Source: Euphorbia lathyris (Eukaryota; Streptophyta; Magnoliopsida; Malpighiales; Euphorbiaceae). From it: a stretch of 64,000 bases of DNA. Position numbers and translations under genes: made by a program. Positions 1 to 11,059 of the stretch are shown here, piece after piece. Under the pieces are notes generated by a model. That model had not been told where the DNA came from and did not search any database. It saw only the letters and a program-made list of their open reading frames with translations. Position 1 is the stretch's first letter, and every line of letters starts with the position of its first letter. The DNA is taken from positions 19,914,001 through 19,978,000 of the forward strand of contig NC_088913.1 in assembly GCF_963576675.1 (NCBI RefSeq), written 5' to 3'.

Positions 1-627
1 TACTGAGAGTTTCAAAGGGGATTCCCTTGCTAGGTCTACCCAGAAGAGAGATGTCCACCTCCTTGGATGGAGCAGGCCGAGAGAAGGGGTGGTGAAATTG
101 AATACGGATGGCTCCTGCCTCAATGATGGGAAGATTGCTGCTGGAGGTGTTCTTAGAGATGCTTGGGGCGCCTGGCTGTCTGGGTTCACCCAGAATCTGG
201 GGTTGGGCTCTTCCTTTTTTGCGGAGCTTTGGGGTTTTCTCTCTAGTATAAAGCTTGCCAAGAGTCTGGGTTTGAAGATGTTATTTGTTGAGTCTGATAA
301 CCTGGAGGCCATTAAAATGATTTCTGATAATCATGCTATTGGTCTTAATAGCCGTAACCTTATCAAAGCTATTAAAAGGCTCTACTCTTCATTTGAGTTC
401 ATAAAGTTCAGCCACATTTTCAGAGAGCAGAACCGGGTTGCTGATCGCTTGGCGGCGGCTGGTCATGAGGGGATGTTGGGCGTCACAACCCTTTCCGATC
501 CTCCTATTTTTCTCTCTTCTCTTCTTGTAGAAGATATGATTGGGGTTAGCTTCCCTAGGATGATCCCAGGTTAGGTTTCTTTGTTTGTTGTTTGTTTTTT
601 CTTTTCCTGTTTCTATCAAAAAAAAAT
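1..627 (+). pseudogene. 3' end of a LINE: RNase H domain and poly-A tail
   Basis: One frame is open from the window edge to the stop at 572-574 and encodes the C-terminal RNase H (RVT_3) domain of a plant L1-type LINE ORF2. The acidic residues expected in this fold are visible: D in NTDGS (near base 104), E in FFAELWG, D in VESDN, and the closing NRVADRLA segment. A 3' untranslated stretch ends in an A9 run at 619-627 and then a T run. The rest of the element lies outside the window, so completeness and flanking duplication cannot be judged. Family assignment is from motif knowledge; the end is inferred from the A run. Confidence 0.8.
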
Positions 628-645
628 TTTTTTTTTTAATATGAT

Positions 646-1136
646 TTAATCGTAATTTTTATAATTAATATGATTTTTTTTTATGTAAAGAGCCTTAATA
701 CTAAGATCAACGTGCCCAGTTCGACCTAATCTATTGATATTGATAGGCTTAGAGATGCTCACCATTGACAGGCCTAAGCATATTCCTAAAATGAAATTAA
801 AAACACAAAATACTTTCTCTTTTCTCTTTCTAACATATTTTTTTCAACAATTAAAATAAGTAAACTCTAACTTAATAAAATAATTTAAGTGGTTAAGATA
901 TAACTGTTATCAAATATACTTAAATAAAATAAATGCTTAATATTTTAATTTAAGTGACCAAGAGTAATATACATATAATTACTATATTATAAATGGATTA
1001 GTTCAAGTGCCATATACATTTCATTGGTTCACTATATTTGTATTTGTAAGGAATTGTATTCATCGTTTATTATATAGTAAACTTATCCAATCATAAAAAC
1101 AAAAGATTTATTGAGGTTATTAATAAGGTAAAGATT
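646..1136. other. AT-rich intergenic stretch
   Basis: Very AT-rich DNA. I see no open frame of coding character, no RNA gene and no clean transposon ends. Confidence 0.5.
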
Positions 1137-1558
1137 ATATATCTCACCCCGACGAGATCGGAGAATCCCCGAAAAACATTCACCAGAAAGTTGGGAATGT
1201 TGAATCTTTTATCTTCAAAATTAAAACAGGATCCGAAATAAGGAATGTCTTTCCTCCATGCGAAGATCTAATCCCTGATATATATATATATATAAATTTA
1301 ATAAATCTAATTTTGTAACTAATTGAAAATGTTATACATATTATATGTCTTTAATTAAAATATTAAACTATTATAGTTAACTTTTACAACTTTATTTTTA
1401 AATTAGTATTTAAAGTAAAAAATATAAATATAAAGTTCCCATAGGGACGGGGAAATATTTTTTTCGGATTCATATATAGGGACAGGAATGGGATTCTTCG
1501 AAATAGTCCAGGACCGGGATTGTGGGACTATTCCTCATTCCGCGTTGTTTACAACCCT
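1137..1558. mobile_element. Degenerate hAT-like nonautonomous element (tentative)
   Basis: GC-richer ends with repeated GGGA/TCCC words flank an AT-rich centre. The right end, read in reverse, starts TAGGGTTGTAAAC, which resembles the TAGGG-type ends of plant hAT elements such as those at 13317 and 54551. The left end is degenerate and I could not find a matching 8-bp target duplication. It could also be a fragment of another class. Confidence 0.3.
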
Positions 1559-1564
1559 AAGATT

Positions 1565-2340
1565 TACGTGGTGTCTTCATGCAAGGTCCTCATCAAAAAA
1601 GTAAAAAATAAGCAAGCTCATAAAGGAAAAGACAGAAAAGAAGGAAGAAGAAGTAAACCAAACAGCCATGATTTCTTCTTCCCTATTTGTAATTGGAAAG
1701 AGGAAAAGCAACCGTCGTTATACCAAAGCAGATGAAGACATTAGGGAGACAAAAGTAATCATAACACACCACACCTGACACATCCATTAAATACTTCATT
1801 ATGTCATGATGATAACCCAGCCACCAAAAATCGCATAACACACGTGGCACACAAGCACAAAGAAAATTGAAAGGCCTCACATCCTTTGAAAATCCAAACA
1901 ATGAAATCCCAAATGAACACTCGCCCTACTCTCGAAGCCACTCGCACGCCGTGATTCACCTAGAAGGCTTGAAAGGGAAGACTTCTAATAAAGGATATAT
2001 GCCCAAGCTAGGGATATTCGGTCCAACATGAAGATTCTAGCCCATAGGCTGAACTCACACCCCTCGCAGTCATCAAAACGTGGGGACTGCGATGATACGA
2101 GCCAACACAACATGGGTATTGAGAGCATTTCTTTGTTGCTCAAGTGATGCCTATAAATTGTAAGACCATTTCCTACAATAAGGGACCAAGATTTCTTCTG
2201 TCTACTCTCTCTCTATATTCCTTACAATATTCATTGTTTCTTTCCTAACTTGACCGTCAGAGTATTTTCTAGAGACCCTCTCGGTGCAGGTACTGAAGCT
2301 CAAGCACATCCGGAGCCTCTAAATCCCAATTTCTCATCAT
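1565..2340 (+). mobile_element. LTR-like remnant (tentative)
   Basis: No coding frame of note. The right part (about 2040-2340) resembles the U3-R-U5 portion of a Gypsy LTR: a TATAAAT box at 2153, a pyrimidine-rich leader with CT repeats, then a segment (CTTGACCGTCAGAG) like the CTTTGGCATCGGAG found in the Gypsy LTR at 37.3 kb. No paired LTR, primer site or target duplication was found, so this is at best a fragment. Confidence 0.3.
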
Positions 2341-2599
2341 AATTTTATTAATGAAATTAAAGAAATTTTTATATAAAACTTAATTACATATATATGAAAA
2401 TTAATTTGTGGTAGAAAGATAAAATTGTTATTTTATATAAAATTTAGTGATGGAGGGCTAAGTAGTTAGTTTTGTCAAAACATATGAACTTTATAGTGAG
2501 TTTCTAAAAAAAGAGGGACTAAATAGTATAATATACACACATTTAGTGGCTAATAAATTATTTACCCTTTGATCTATGATCATTTATTTGCTGCTCACA

Positions 2600-3022
2600 T
2601 TAAAAGCATTTTTGGTTCAGCTGTTAGCTAGTAACTGTTGTTGTTAGTTGTTTGTTATTTATTATTAGCTGATTAAATTATTAGTGTTTGATAAAAATAA
2701 TAATTTATTGAACAGAGCAAAACTTTATTCTTTCTGCAATAATATTATAGAGATATGAATGGCGTTAAAGAAGAAACTTGTTTTGTAAAAATAAGAAAGA
2801 TAATTTGGTTAACATTAAATAAATACAATCGATTGTTCATGAAAAGTTTCAAAACGGAGTTTTTCGTGAAAAACTCCAAAGTGATGTTGTTTATATTAAA
2901 TAAAATTAAAAGCTGTTGTTCTATAAATCTAATTCTATAAATCTAACCAAACACCATATTTCATGCGGTTTGAAGTGAAACGCTAAAAGCTTCTCCGAAA
3001 AGTTGAAACAAACACCCCCTAA
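2600..3022. mobile_element. MITE-like hAT element
   Basis: The left end (TTTGGTTCAGCTGTTAGC) and the reverse of the right end (GGTGTTTGTTTCAACTTTT) are imperfect inverted repeats around an AT-rich, noncoding interior. This end type with repeated CTGTTAGC words is common in small hAT-derived elements of dicots. The frame at 2755-2940 is a chance opening. Target duplication is not clear, so the boundaries are approximate. Confidence 0.45.
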
Positions 3023-3213
3023 ATTCCTATTTGCCAAATTGGTTAGTTGTTAACATCTAATTTAGTTAAAAGAGCGCTACTCATTTGATCCACGTCTAAA
3101 ATTATATTTTTTACGACTTAATTTTTTTTTTAATTTCTTTATAAAAAACTAATTTTAAACTATTAAATGAAATGAATCATATTTTATTAACCCAATTTTA
3201 TGTTTAAAATTAA

Positions 3214-3390
3214 GGGTAAATTCCAAAAAAAATCCCTGTGGTTTGATGTTGTTCCAAAAAAACCCTTGTGGTTTGTTAATACAAAAAAAAAAGACTATGG
3301 TTTACGCCGTTACCCGAAAACCGGAAAAGGGCTTAACACCGTTAAAAAGCTGACGTGGTACAGTTGGAAAGTTGGAAAATTTGAATTTTT
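3214..3390 (+). repeat. Left terminal inverted repeat of the Pack-MULE
   Basis: Matches the inverted copy at 4155-4335 with few substitutions (for example ATCCCTGTGG against ACCCTATGG). The inner boundary is blurred by A/T runs. Confidence 0.85.
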
Positions 3391-3446
3391 TTTATTTTTT
3401 TCTTTTTATTTTTTTTTTCTCTCTCTTCTTCTCCTTCTTTAATTCA

Positions 3447-3512
3447 AGAATTCTGGAATTTACCAGAATTCTGGAAAATTCCAGAATTCTGGAAATTTTC
3501 CAGAATTTTCCA
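3447..3512 (+). promoter_or_regulatory. Array of heat-shock-element motifs inside the Pack-MULE
   Basis: Alternating GAA and TTC modules. TTC at 3469, GAA at 3474, TTC at 3479 and GAA at 3484 are exactly 5 bp apart, giving a contiguous four-module heat-shock element. Further TTC-nn-GAA pairs lie at 3451/3456, 3487/3492 and 3498/3503. The array ends about 130 bp upstream of the captured ATG (3644). The match to the HSF consensus is direct; activity is inference. The block could also be read as a decayed tandem repeat of a GAATTC-containing palindrome. Confidence 0.55.
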
Positions 3513-3643
3513 TCTCCCTCCCGCCATTTTCGCTCCCCCTCTTCCTCACCTCTCCTCTCTCTCTCCCAACAATAACACTTTCTGCGTTTCCTTTTTCAAC
3601 GATTACTTTCCCTTTCGCTTTCGATCAACTCAATTTCACACAT

Positions 3644-4122
3644 ATGGATCGAATTTCTGATTTGAGGAGGAATGCGACGCCCAAGATTTTTGGTAAAGTC
3701 TTCGTTAAAGATGAATTTTTGGATTCCAGCAAAGTTGCGCATGAAGAAAGAGGATGGTATCCTTTCAATGGACCGGATGGGACATCGAAATTGGGTGAGA
3801 TTGATGTTGCTTTTCTTGCTTGTTACTCTTTAGGTATGTATGTTGCTGGTCATTTAGGGGATACATTGGATTTGAGGTTGTTTTTGACTACTGGAATGAT
3901 TGGTAGTGGAATTTTTGTGGGATTATTTGGTATTTGGTATGGGATTTGGAGACGCAGATACCAAAAGCAAATGCAGAGCAGGGGGTGAAGAATGATATTA
4001 TGCACAACAGATCTGCATATAAGAAAAGTGTTGGGCTTTATGAAGCATGTTGGATTCCAGGAGTTATACCATTTGCATTGTGCTTGGAGAGCTTACACGT
4101 TTTGGAAGAAGAAGAAGAATGA
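3644..4122 (+). pseudogene. Captured fragment of a glycerol-3-phosphate transporter-like gene
   Basis: The ATG at 3644 opens 114 codons to a stop at 3986-3988, and a second open segment continues to 4122. The first part contains a stretch typical of plant glycerol-3-phosphate permeases of the major facilitator superfamily: GWYPFNGPDG, LGEIDVAFLA, AGHLGDTLDLRLFLT and GMIGSGIF, covering two membrane segments. The second part (SVGLYEACWIPGV, PFALCL) resembles a later segment of the same family, so two nonadjacent exons seem to have been captured. The full protein has about 12 membrane segments, so this cannot be a working transporter. The family call is from remembered motifs. The tail is a GAA repeat (about 4104-4140). 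Confidence 0.65.
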
Positions 4123-4154
4123 AGAAGAAGAAGAAGAAAGGAAAATTAAAAAAT

Positions 4155-4335
4155 AAAAAAAAAAATCAAATTTTCCAACTTTACCCCTGTGCCACGTCAG
4201 CTTTTTAACGGTGTTAAGCCCTTTTCCGTTTTTCGGGTAACGGCGCAAACCACAGTCCTTTTTTTTGTATTAACAAACCACAAGGGTTTTTTTGGAACAA
4301 CATCAAACCATAGGGTTTTTTTTTGGAATTTACCC
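4155..4335 (-). repeat. Right terminal inverted repeat of the Pack-MULE
   Basis: Reverse complement of the left repeat. Shared landmarks in both arms include the cores GTGGTTTGTTAATACAAA and AAAAAGCTGACGTGG. Confidence 0.85.
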
Positions 4336-4344
4336 TAAAATTAA

Positions 4345-5059
4345 CGAATATTTTTTAACTTAAAAACTAAACATGGATATACATATTTATACATAAATAA
4401 TTAAAATTCCACATATATATTTATGTTAGACATATTCCGCCGTCCAAACTTGTATATCGTGAGTTGGATTTAGACATGTATAATTGAGAATTGGTCTGGC
4501 CCAACTCGAACCCGCTCAAGCCCGTACATAGATGTCATGAAACCAATTGAACTAAAAACTCAAGCTGATAATTAAGACCCAATCGTAGATCTTATATTAA
4601 TCTCTGACACATCCACACGCAACAGCTCGAGCTTTTAATTCAAACGGTTCCATGACACGGTATCAGAGCCTCCTCGACTAAACGGTGGAATGTTCGAGTC
4701 CTGACAACCTCATTAATTTGTGGAAGTGTTGTACCATCTGTTTTTTAAATTAAAAACCATACCCTAATCTATATTGATTTCAGAAAATCGATTTAGTTCT
4801 TAGTACAAACTTTCCTCTCTTAAAAGTTATAAATTAAATTTCAATCAAATAGTTTTATACAAAAAGAAAAAGAAAATAAAAAAGAGAGGGAGTTTGTATA
4901 ATACTTCACCTTTGTCCATATATGTTCATTTCTAATAAGCCTTGGTAAGCCTTCTACGTAATTTTTTTAGTGTCAATTGATAATGGACCTGATAAACCGT
5001 GACGTTCAAAAACAAAATAAGCAGTTATAATTTGCAAATGCAAAGCATAGACACCAGCA
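4345..5059. other. Intergenic DNA with a tRNA-related retroelement fragment
   Basis: At 4622-4725 there is a segment (CAGCTCGAGCTTTTA, then GGTATCAGAGCC, GTTCGAGTCC and CCTCATTAATTTGTGG) that recurs inside LINE-A at about 11107-11203. GGTATCAGAGCC matches the primer-binding site of many plant LTR elements (initiator-Met tRNA end), and GTTCGAGTCC matches a tRNA B box. It could be the LTR/primer junction of a small LTR (TRIM-like) element or a tRNA-derived SINE head. The rest is AT-rich with nothing recognisable. Confidence 0.45.
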
Positions 5060-5131
5060 GGGCATTTGGTCTAGTGGTATGATTCTCGCTTTGGGTGCGA
5101 GAGGTCCCGAGTTCGATTCTCGGAATGCCCC
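5060..5131 (+). tRNA. tRNA-Pro (anticodon TGG)
   Basis: A 72-nt tRNA without intron. The acceptor stem pairs GGGCATT (5060-5066) with AATGCCC (5124-5130) and the discriminator is C5131. The anticodon stem CTCGC/GCGAG (5085-5089 and 5097-5101) encloses the loop TTTGGGT, anticodon TGG at 5092-5094, which reads proline codons. The internal pol III boxes are present: A box TGGTCTAGTGG (5067-5077) and B box GTTCGATTC (5111-5119). A T5 run at 5132-5136 is a pol III terminator. LINE-A is inserted about 200 bp downstream. Confidence 0.96.
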
Positions 5132-5664
5132 TTTTTCCCAAAATTACCATTTTAATATTATATATATAATTAATGGGCCGAGTGTAGAGCAACTAGGGCC
5201 TGCTGGAATCCGCAGAAGAGGAGTTTGTTGTGGATTGTTTTTGCACGGAAATTAAATTAAAACCTTCATCATAAAAAGAAAGTTTCCCAAATGAGATTAT
5301 CAAATTTAATTTTAAAAATGTCAGTATTAAAACTGTCTCTCCGCTAGGGTTCGCACCTGTGAGAGTTTGTCGCCGTCTCTTCAACTGAAAATTGTGAGAG
5401 TGTCGCCGCCTCTTCAGCGGAATCCGGGAGAGTGTCGCCGCCGCGTGTGACTTTGTATTTGGTTGCTGTAGTTTCGTAGGGTGTGGGTGTTGTGAAAGGC
5501 GCTGCTGCTATTGGAAAGAAGAAAGACTGGGAGAAAGAGGTCGGGTATTCTAAACCTGCATTCCCAATTTACAAATCGAAAACAGAGAAAGGAGAAGTAA
5601 GGAAGAGCAGGGAGGGAAGAGGGTTGGGGAAGGTGATTTAAACCAAAATAATTATTGTATCATT

Positions 5665-6831
5665 ATGGAGGCAGGCATGGAGAATCTTTCTATATTTGCT
5701 GAAGAAGAAGAAGGATTAGTACTGGGAGGGAAGCAGAGTAGTGCAGGGCAGGAAATCCAGAGATTACGATTTTTGGGTACTTTTATTGCTGACCGACCTA
5801 TTAATTTCCAGGCAATGAAATTGAAATTGGCAGGATTATGGAGACCAGGCCGAGGGGTTACAATAAATGAATTGATGCCGAATTTGTACGAAATTGAATT
5901 TTATCATGAAGTAGATAAGAAAAGAATTCTAGCTGGAGGGCCATGGTCGTTTGATAACTATGTTCTGGTTATGAATGATTGGCCGGAGCAGGTAAAGCCG
6001 GAATCAGTGTCGTTATTTATGATGGCAATATGGGTGTAGGTCCATAAGTTGCCGCTAGGAGCTCGCAATGAGGTTGCAGGGAGACAGATAGGTGAGTTCT
6101 TGGGTGAATTTCTAGAATATGATGAGAAGAACGGAAAAGGGATGCTGAACGCGTATATGAGAATCAGAGTACAGATTGATGTCAGAAAACCACTTAAGCG
6201 GTTCAAAAAGATCTGTAAGTCAGAAACAGAATCAACTTTCATTCATTTCAAATACGAAAGGATGGGAATATTTTGCTATCTATGTGGTCTACTGGGGCAC
6301 TCGGAACGCTACTGTGAGAGACAGTTTGAAGAGAATAGCAATGAATTAAGCAGAGAATGGGGCCAATGGTTGAAAGCTGAGATTAGAAGAGGAGGGGATC
6401 AAAGTGGCTCTAGGTGGTTGAGAGAGTCAGGAGATCAAAACGTTGATCCGAATGGGTTGAGGGGAGTACGGTTCAATATAGGAAATCAAGGCTATAGACA
6501 AAAGCAGACATCTCAATATATGGCAGGGGGGTCAGGAGGGGGTCAGAGAAAGGGGGGCATATTACAAGAAGAGAATCAGAATGTGCAGAATATTCAAAAG
6601 GAAAGTGGGAATGTGGATGTGAACATGGAAAGTGCAGAGAAAGAGGCACTGAGAATCCTAGAGGATAGGAAAAGGCGCAGGGGTGAAGAGGAGGGCGGAG
6701 GCAAAGGTACTGAAGGATCTTACAAAGTGGGTGAAATTATAAATAAGGAATCCCTTTCCACATTGGATGAGGATTACTTAAGCGAAAATGAAGCGGCGAG
6801 ACCTGGGAGCCAGGTCCGCCGAGGAGAATGA
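5665..6831 (+). pseudogene. LINE-A ORF1: nucleic-acid-binding protein with zinc knuckle
   Basis: The ATG at 5665 starts MEAGMENLSIF. The N-terminal part (to about residue 180) is the DUF4283-like domain of plant LINE ORF1 proteins (FLGTFIADRPINF, GGPWSFDNY). A CCHC zinc knuckle (CYLCGLLGHSERYC, around 6273-6314) follows, then a charged Glu/Gly-rich tail. A single in-frame TAG at 6037-6039 interrupts the DUF4283 domain; the two halves are otherwise in the same frame. The ORF ends with TGA at 6829-6831, overlapping the ORF2 ATG by the motif ATGA. The family role is binding of LINE RNA; this copy would give a truncated protein. Confidence 0.85.
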
Positions 6832-9800
6832 TTTGCTGTAGCTAGAACTGCCGAGGATTAGGGAACGCTCGTGCAGTTCGTGCGTTAGGTGACATGGTGA
6901 AGGAGTGTCAGCCTGATATTCTGTTCCTGATTGAGACTTTGGTGGATCAAAGTCGAATGGTAATGCTTAGTAAGAAATTGAAGTTTGAGGGATGTTTTGT
7001 AGTGGAGAGTAGAGGACATAGTGGGGGACTAGCAATACTGTGGAAGTCGACAGTTAATTTGAACATAGTAAGGTATTCTGATCGACATATTGATGCGAAA
7101 ATAAGTACAGTGGAGGAAGGGGAATGGAGATGCGTAGGCTTCTACGGATATGCTGATAGACAGGCACAAGCTCTATCTTGGGAGCTTTTGAGGAATATTG
7201 CCCATGATTCAGTACTCCCATGGCTGATAATGGGTGATTTTAATTGTATCAGGGATCAAAGGGAGAAGCAGGGGGGAGCGAATTACCCTGAAATTTTAAT
7301 GCGAAGATTTAATTCTATACTGCAGGAATGTGGGCTTGTTGGGATCCGGCAAGGTGGTAGTCCTTATACATGGGAGAGAAGTAGGGGTTCAGACAGATGG
7401 GTGAGAGAGAAGCTAGATATAATGTTCAGTAGCACAAGATGGCTCAATCAGTACCCGAGACACCAACTGCGTAACACGATTACATCATATGCTGATCATT
7501 ACCCACTCGTGTTGTCAACGACGGACTTAAAGAAGAGGGAGTAGAAAAAAAAGATTCAAGTTTGAGCAGATGTGGCTACAGGAAGAGGATTTTGCAGCTT
7601 TTGTGTGCAACCAATGGAGATTAAATGCAAATCGAAATGTACAGGAAAGGCTATCAATCTGCGCCAAGGAGATGGAGGAATTTGGGAGAGGCTGTAGAAC
7701 TCGATTTACAAGAAAGATAGCATATTTAAAGAGGCAGCTTCTCCGCTACAGAGATAATAGAGATGAGGAGTCGGTAATCCGAATGAGAGAGTTGCAGCAG
7801 CAGCTTAATGGTGCCTTAGAACAGGAGGACACCTTCTGGAGACAACGCGCAAAACAATACTGGCTGGCAGGAGGAGATCTAAACACAAAGTTTTTTCATC
7901 TGTGTGTAAGAGCAAGGAAAAAACAGAATCAGATTTTGTCTCTGGTTAGAGTGGATGGAACTATAATGGAAGAGAATGAAGAAATTAAGGGGCATGTACG
8001 AGATTATTTTCAGCAAGCTTATGCAGAAGAAGGGGAAGGGAACATGGATACTGTAAATGTGTTAACAGCAGCCCTCATCAATCGGGATAATGAACAGTTA
8101 GAAAAGCCAGTTATAATCGAAGAATTCAAGGCGGCTCTATTTCAGATGCATCCGGATAAATCACCGGGACCTGACGGTTTTAATCCGGGTTTCTATCAGT
8201 TCTTTTGGCCGGTTATAGGGAAGGAGATCTTTGAGGCCTGTAAAGGATGGTTGGAGAGAAGTGAGTTCCCAACGAGCCTGAATGATACGATCATTGTCCT
8301 GATACCAAAAGTGGAGAATCCAAACACGATGGCGGATTTCAAACCTATAGCACTCTGTAATGTGATCTATAAGATTATATCAAAGGTCCTCGCCAATCGG
8401 TTAAAAAGCTTCTTGCCAAAATTAATCAGCGAAACACAATCTGCTTTTGTCCCTGGAAGATCAATTATTGACAGTGTACAGGTAGCATTTGAAGCCATAC
8501 ACTACATGAAAAGAAACAATAGGGGATCAAAAGGGGAAGTGGCCCTGAAGATTGATATTAGCAAGGCCTATGACAGAGTAAATTGGAAATTTTTGGAGGA
8601 AGTTATGAGGAGGATGGGTTTTGGTGAGAAGTGGATTCAGTGGGTAATGCTGTGTGTAACGATAGTATCATATTCAATCTCAGTGAATAAGGAATTGGTC
8701 GGTCCAGTGACTCCTAGAAGAGGCCTTAGACAAGGGGATCCTCTCTCCCCTTACTTATTTATACTGTGCGCAGAAGTCCTATCTCAACTTATTTATAAGG
8801 CAGAGAGGGAAGATTTAATTAGGGGTTGCAGGGTGTGCAGAGGAGCTCCAGTTGTATCTCATCTTTTCTTTGCAGATGATAGTTTCTTGTTCTTTGGAGC
8901 AATGACTGGAGAGGCTGAAGTGATCCAGAAGATTCTGACAGACTATGAAAAAGATTCAGGCCAGGCAATAAATGTCAACAAATCAGGTATCTACTTTAGC
9001 TCTAATGTGAAAGAAAATGAGAAAGATGGTATATGTAATCTGTTGGGTGTGTGGTCGCCGTTGAATACGGGTAGATATCTAGGTTTACCATCACTTATAG
9101 GGAGGTCAAAAAGGAGTCTGTTTACCTTCCTTACAGATAGGTTGAGAAAGCGAGTAAATGGGTGGAGTTTTAAATTCTTATCTAAATGTCTTGATAAAAA
9201 CTGTAGCCCAGGCACTGCCTACTTTCTGTATGAGCACTTTTTTAATTCCCAAATCTATTTGTGAGGAGCTACAGAGAGTATTGAACTCGTTTTGGTGGGG
9301 TAAAAAGGAAGACGGTAGGGATAATATTCACTGGTTTGGGTGGGAGGGATTGTGCAAAAAAAAGGAGAGGGGAGGATTGGGATACAGAGATCTACATATG
9401 TTTAATTTGGCGCTTTTAGGAAAACAGGGGTGGAAAATCATATCAAATCCAGATACCTTAGTCAGTAGAATGTTCAAGGCTAAATATTTCCCGACTGACA
9501 ACTTCATGCAATCTAAATTGGGTAGAAATCCTAGTTTCATATGGAGAGGGATATGGAAGTCGATTGAGGTTCTGTCCCTGGGTCTGAAATGGGAAGTAGG
9601 GGATGGGGAGAGAATTAGAATTTGGAAGGATCCCTGGGTGGGAAGTGAGGGGAATTTCATGATAGGATCCAGGGAGCCAGGGGAGAGAAGAGATATGAGA
9701 GTAAAAGAGTTATTTGTGGATGGGGAGAGAGTTTGGGATGAAAGGAAAATAACAGAGTACTTTTCTATGAGGGAGGTGGAGGAGATTAGTAAAATTATTA

Positions 9801-10329
9801 TCCCAATCAGAAATAGACCGGATAGGCTAGCCTGGCAATTCACCAAAAATGGCCACTTTTCAGTTAAATCTGGCTATAGAGCCTTGGAAAAACAAAAATG
9901 GGGAGGGGAAGTAGTATTGGAATGGAGTAAATTGTGGGAGCTTGAAATCCCACCTAAGATTAAATTGTTTGTGTGGAAGTTATGCTCCAAATGCTTACCA
10001 ATGAGATCAACGCTAAGGGCCCGTCATATGCCAATACCGAGCAATTGTTTAATTTGTGTAACAGATCTGGAGTATAGGTGGCATTTATTCTGCATGTGTA
10101 CATATGCAAGAAGTTGTTGGCAAGAGGTGGGTTTAAGTCCACCAGAGGGAGACTATGATGACGTCGTGGATTGGTTGAATGTGAAGTGTGCGGAAGAGGA
10201 TGATCAATTTCTGCAGAAGGTTGTCTGTGTACTATACTCGATTTGGCAGCACAGAAATGCAATTTTATGGCAAACAGAAGTGAAGCCGGCCAATATTCAA
10301 GTACAGGGAGTTAGAAGGCTTGTGGAGGA

Positions 10330-10890
10330 GTGGAGGGAAGCAAGGGTAAGGAAAGTGGAGGAGGAACAGCATGTACATCAGTGGCGAGCAGTAGCTGCTG
10401 TCCAAAACAGGAGCAGGGAACCGATGGTTCTAGAAGGGAGGAGAAGGGAGGTACGGGCTGCGGAATCGGTAAGGGGAAGAAGGGGACTAGTGATAAGGGA
10501 AGGAAGGAATGACAGGGGAGAAGAGAGAATAGAAGTAGAAAATGGGAATGAAGGGGTGGAAGAGCAGGGGCGGGATGGTAGAAATAATGAAGCAGGTGAG
10601 GGGAATGTAGGGATGGGGATTGGGGAGATGAGGATTGGGGTGGTGGGGATGGACGCAAATGGAGGAAGGAGAGTAGGTAAGGAATTAATAAATGAAAGTG
10701 CACACAATGTAGAAAGTGCAGGGGTGGGGAGTGTAGGAAGGGGGATTGGCGTGAGTGGAGGTAGAGTTGCAGGTGGGGATTTAATATTTGAAAATGCAGC
10801 AAGTTCAGGAAATGCAGGTAGGGGGAGGCGAGTTAGTTGGTTAGCGCAGGGTGATTTAATTTTGGCTGAGGAAAGTATAAACAATCGGGA
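10330..10890 (+). other. Purine-rich, G-rich linker in LINE-A ORF2
   Basis: Between the zinc-like region and RNase H, LINE-A encodes roughly 190 Gly/Arg/Glu/Val-rich residues. LINE-B has only about 20 residues at the same place. The DNA strand is strongly purine-biased with many GGGG runs. The C-terminal part contains three loose repeats of a unit with VGKELINESA or GGDLIFENAA type cores. The long minus-strand openings here are artefacts of this skew. Confidence 0.7.
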
Positions 10891-11059
10891 ACGAGTGGCT
10901 GTTCACGGAATTCATTGGCGAAGGCCGGTGGAGGGAAGCTTAAAGTGTAATCTGGACGGAGCTGTATTTAAAGAAATGGATTGTTGTGGATGGGGAGCAG
11001 TTCTTCGATCAGATACAGGTGAATTTATGGCTGGAGCAAATGGAGTTATCAAAGGAATC

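Larger units (their letters stand above)
3214..4335 (+). mobile_element. Pack-MULE carrying a captured gene fragment
   Basis: A 1,122-bp element with long terminal inverted repeats of about 175 bp (3214-3390 and 4155-4335). Both ends begin GGGTAAATTCCAAAAAAA when read inward. It is flanked by a perfect 9-bp duplication TAAAATTAA (3205-3213 and 4336-4344), the size expected for Mutator-like elements. There is no transposase inside. The interior holds a pyrimidine-rich leader, an array of GAA/TTC words and a transporter-like coding fragment, which is the definition of a Pack-MULE. Intact ends and duplication suggest a fairly recent insertion. It must have been mobilised in trans. Confidence 0.88.

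Noticed and set aside
1520..1901. Short openings on both strands near 1520-1735 and 1683-1901
   Set aside because: Low-complexity Lys-rich and chance frames within a degenerate repeat region; no splice context or motif.
4622..4725. A second tRNA gene, because of the B-box-like GTTCGAGTCC
   Set aside because: No cloverleaf can be drawn: acceptor and anticodon stems do not pair, and the module recurs as a repeat inside LINE-A.
9328..9846. Minus-strand open frame of 172 codons
   Set aside because: Antisense shadow of LINE-A ORF2 connection region.
10311..10884. Two long minus-strand open frames (10311-10802 and 10378-10884)
   Set aside because: They are antisense to the purine-rich linker of LINE-A ORF2. 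The Pro/Leu/Ser composition is the direct result of strand skew, and no domain is visible.
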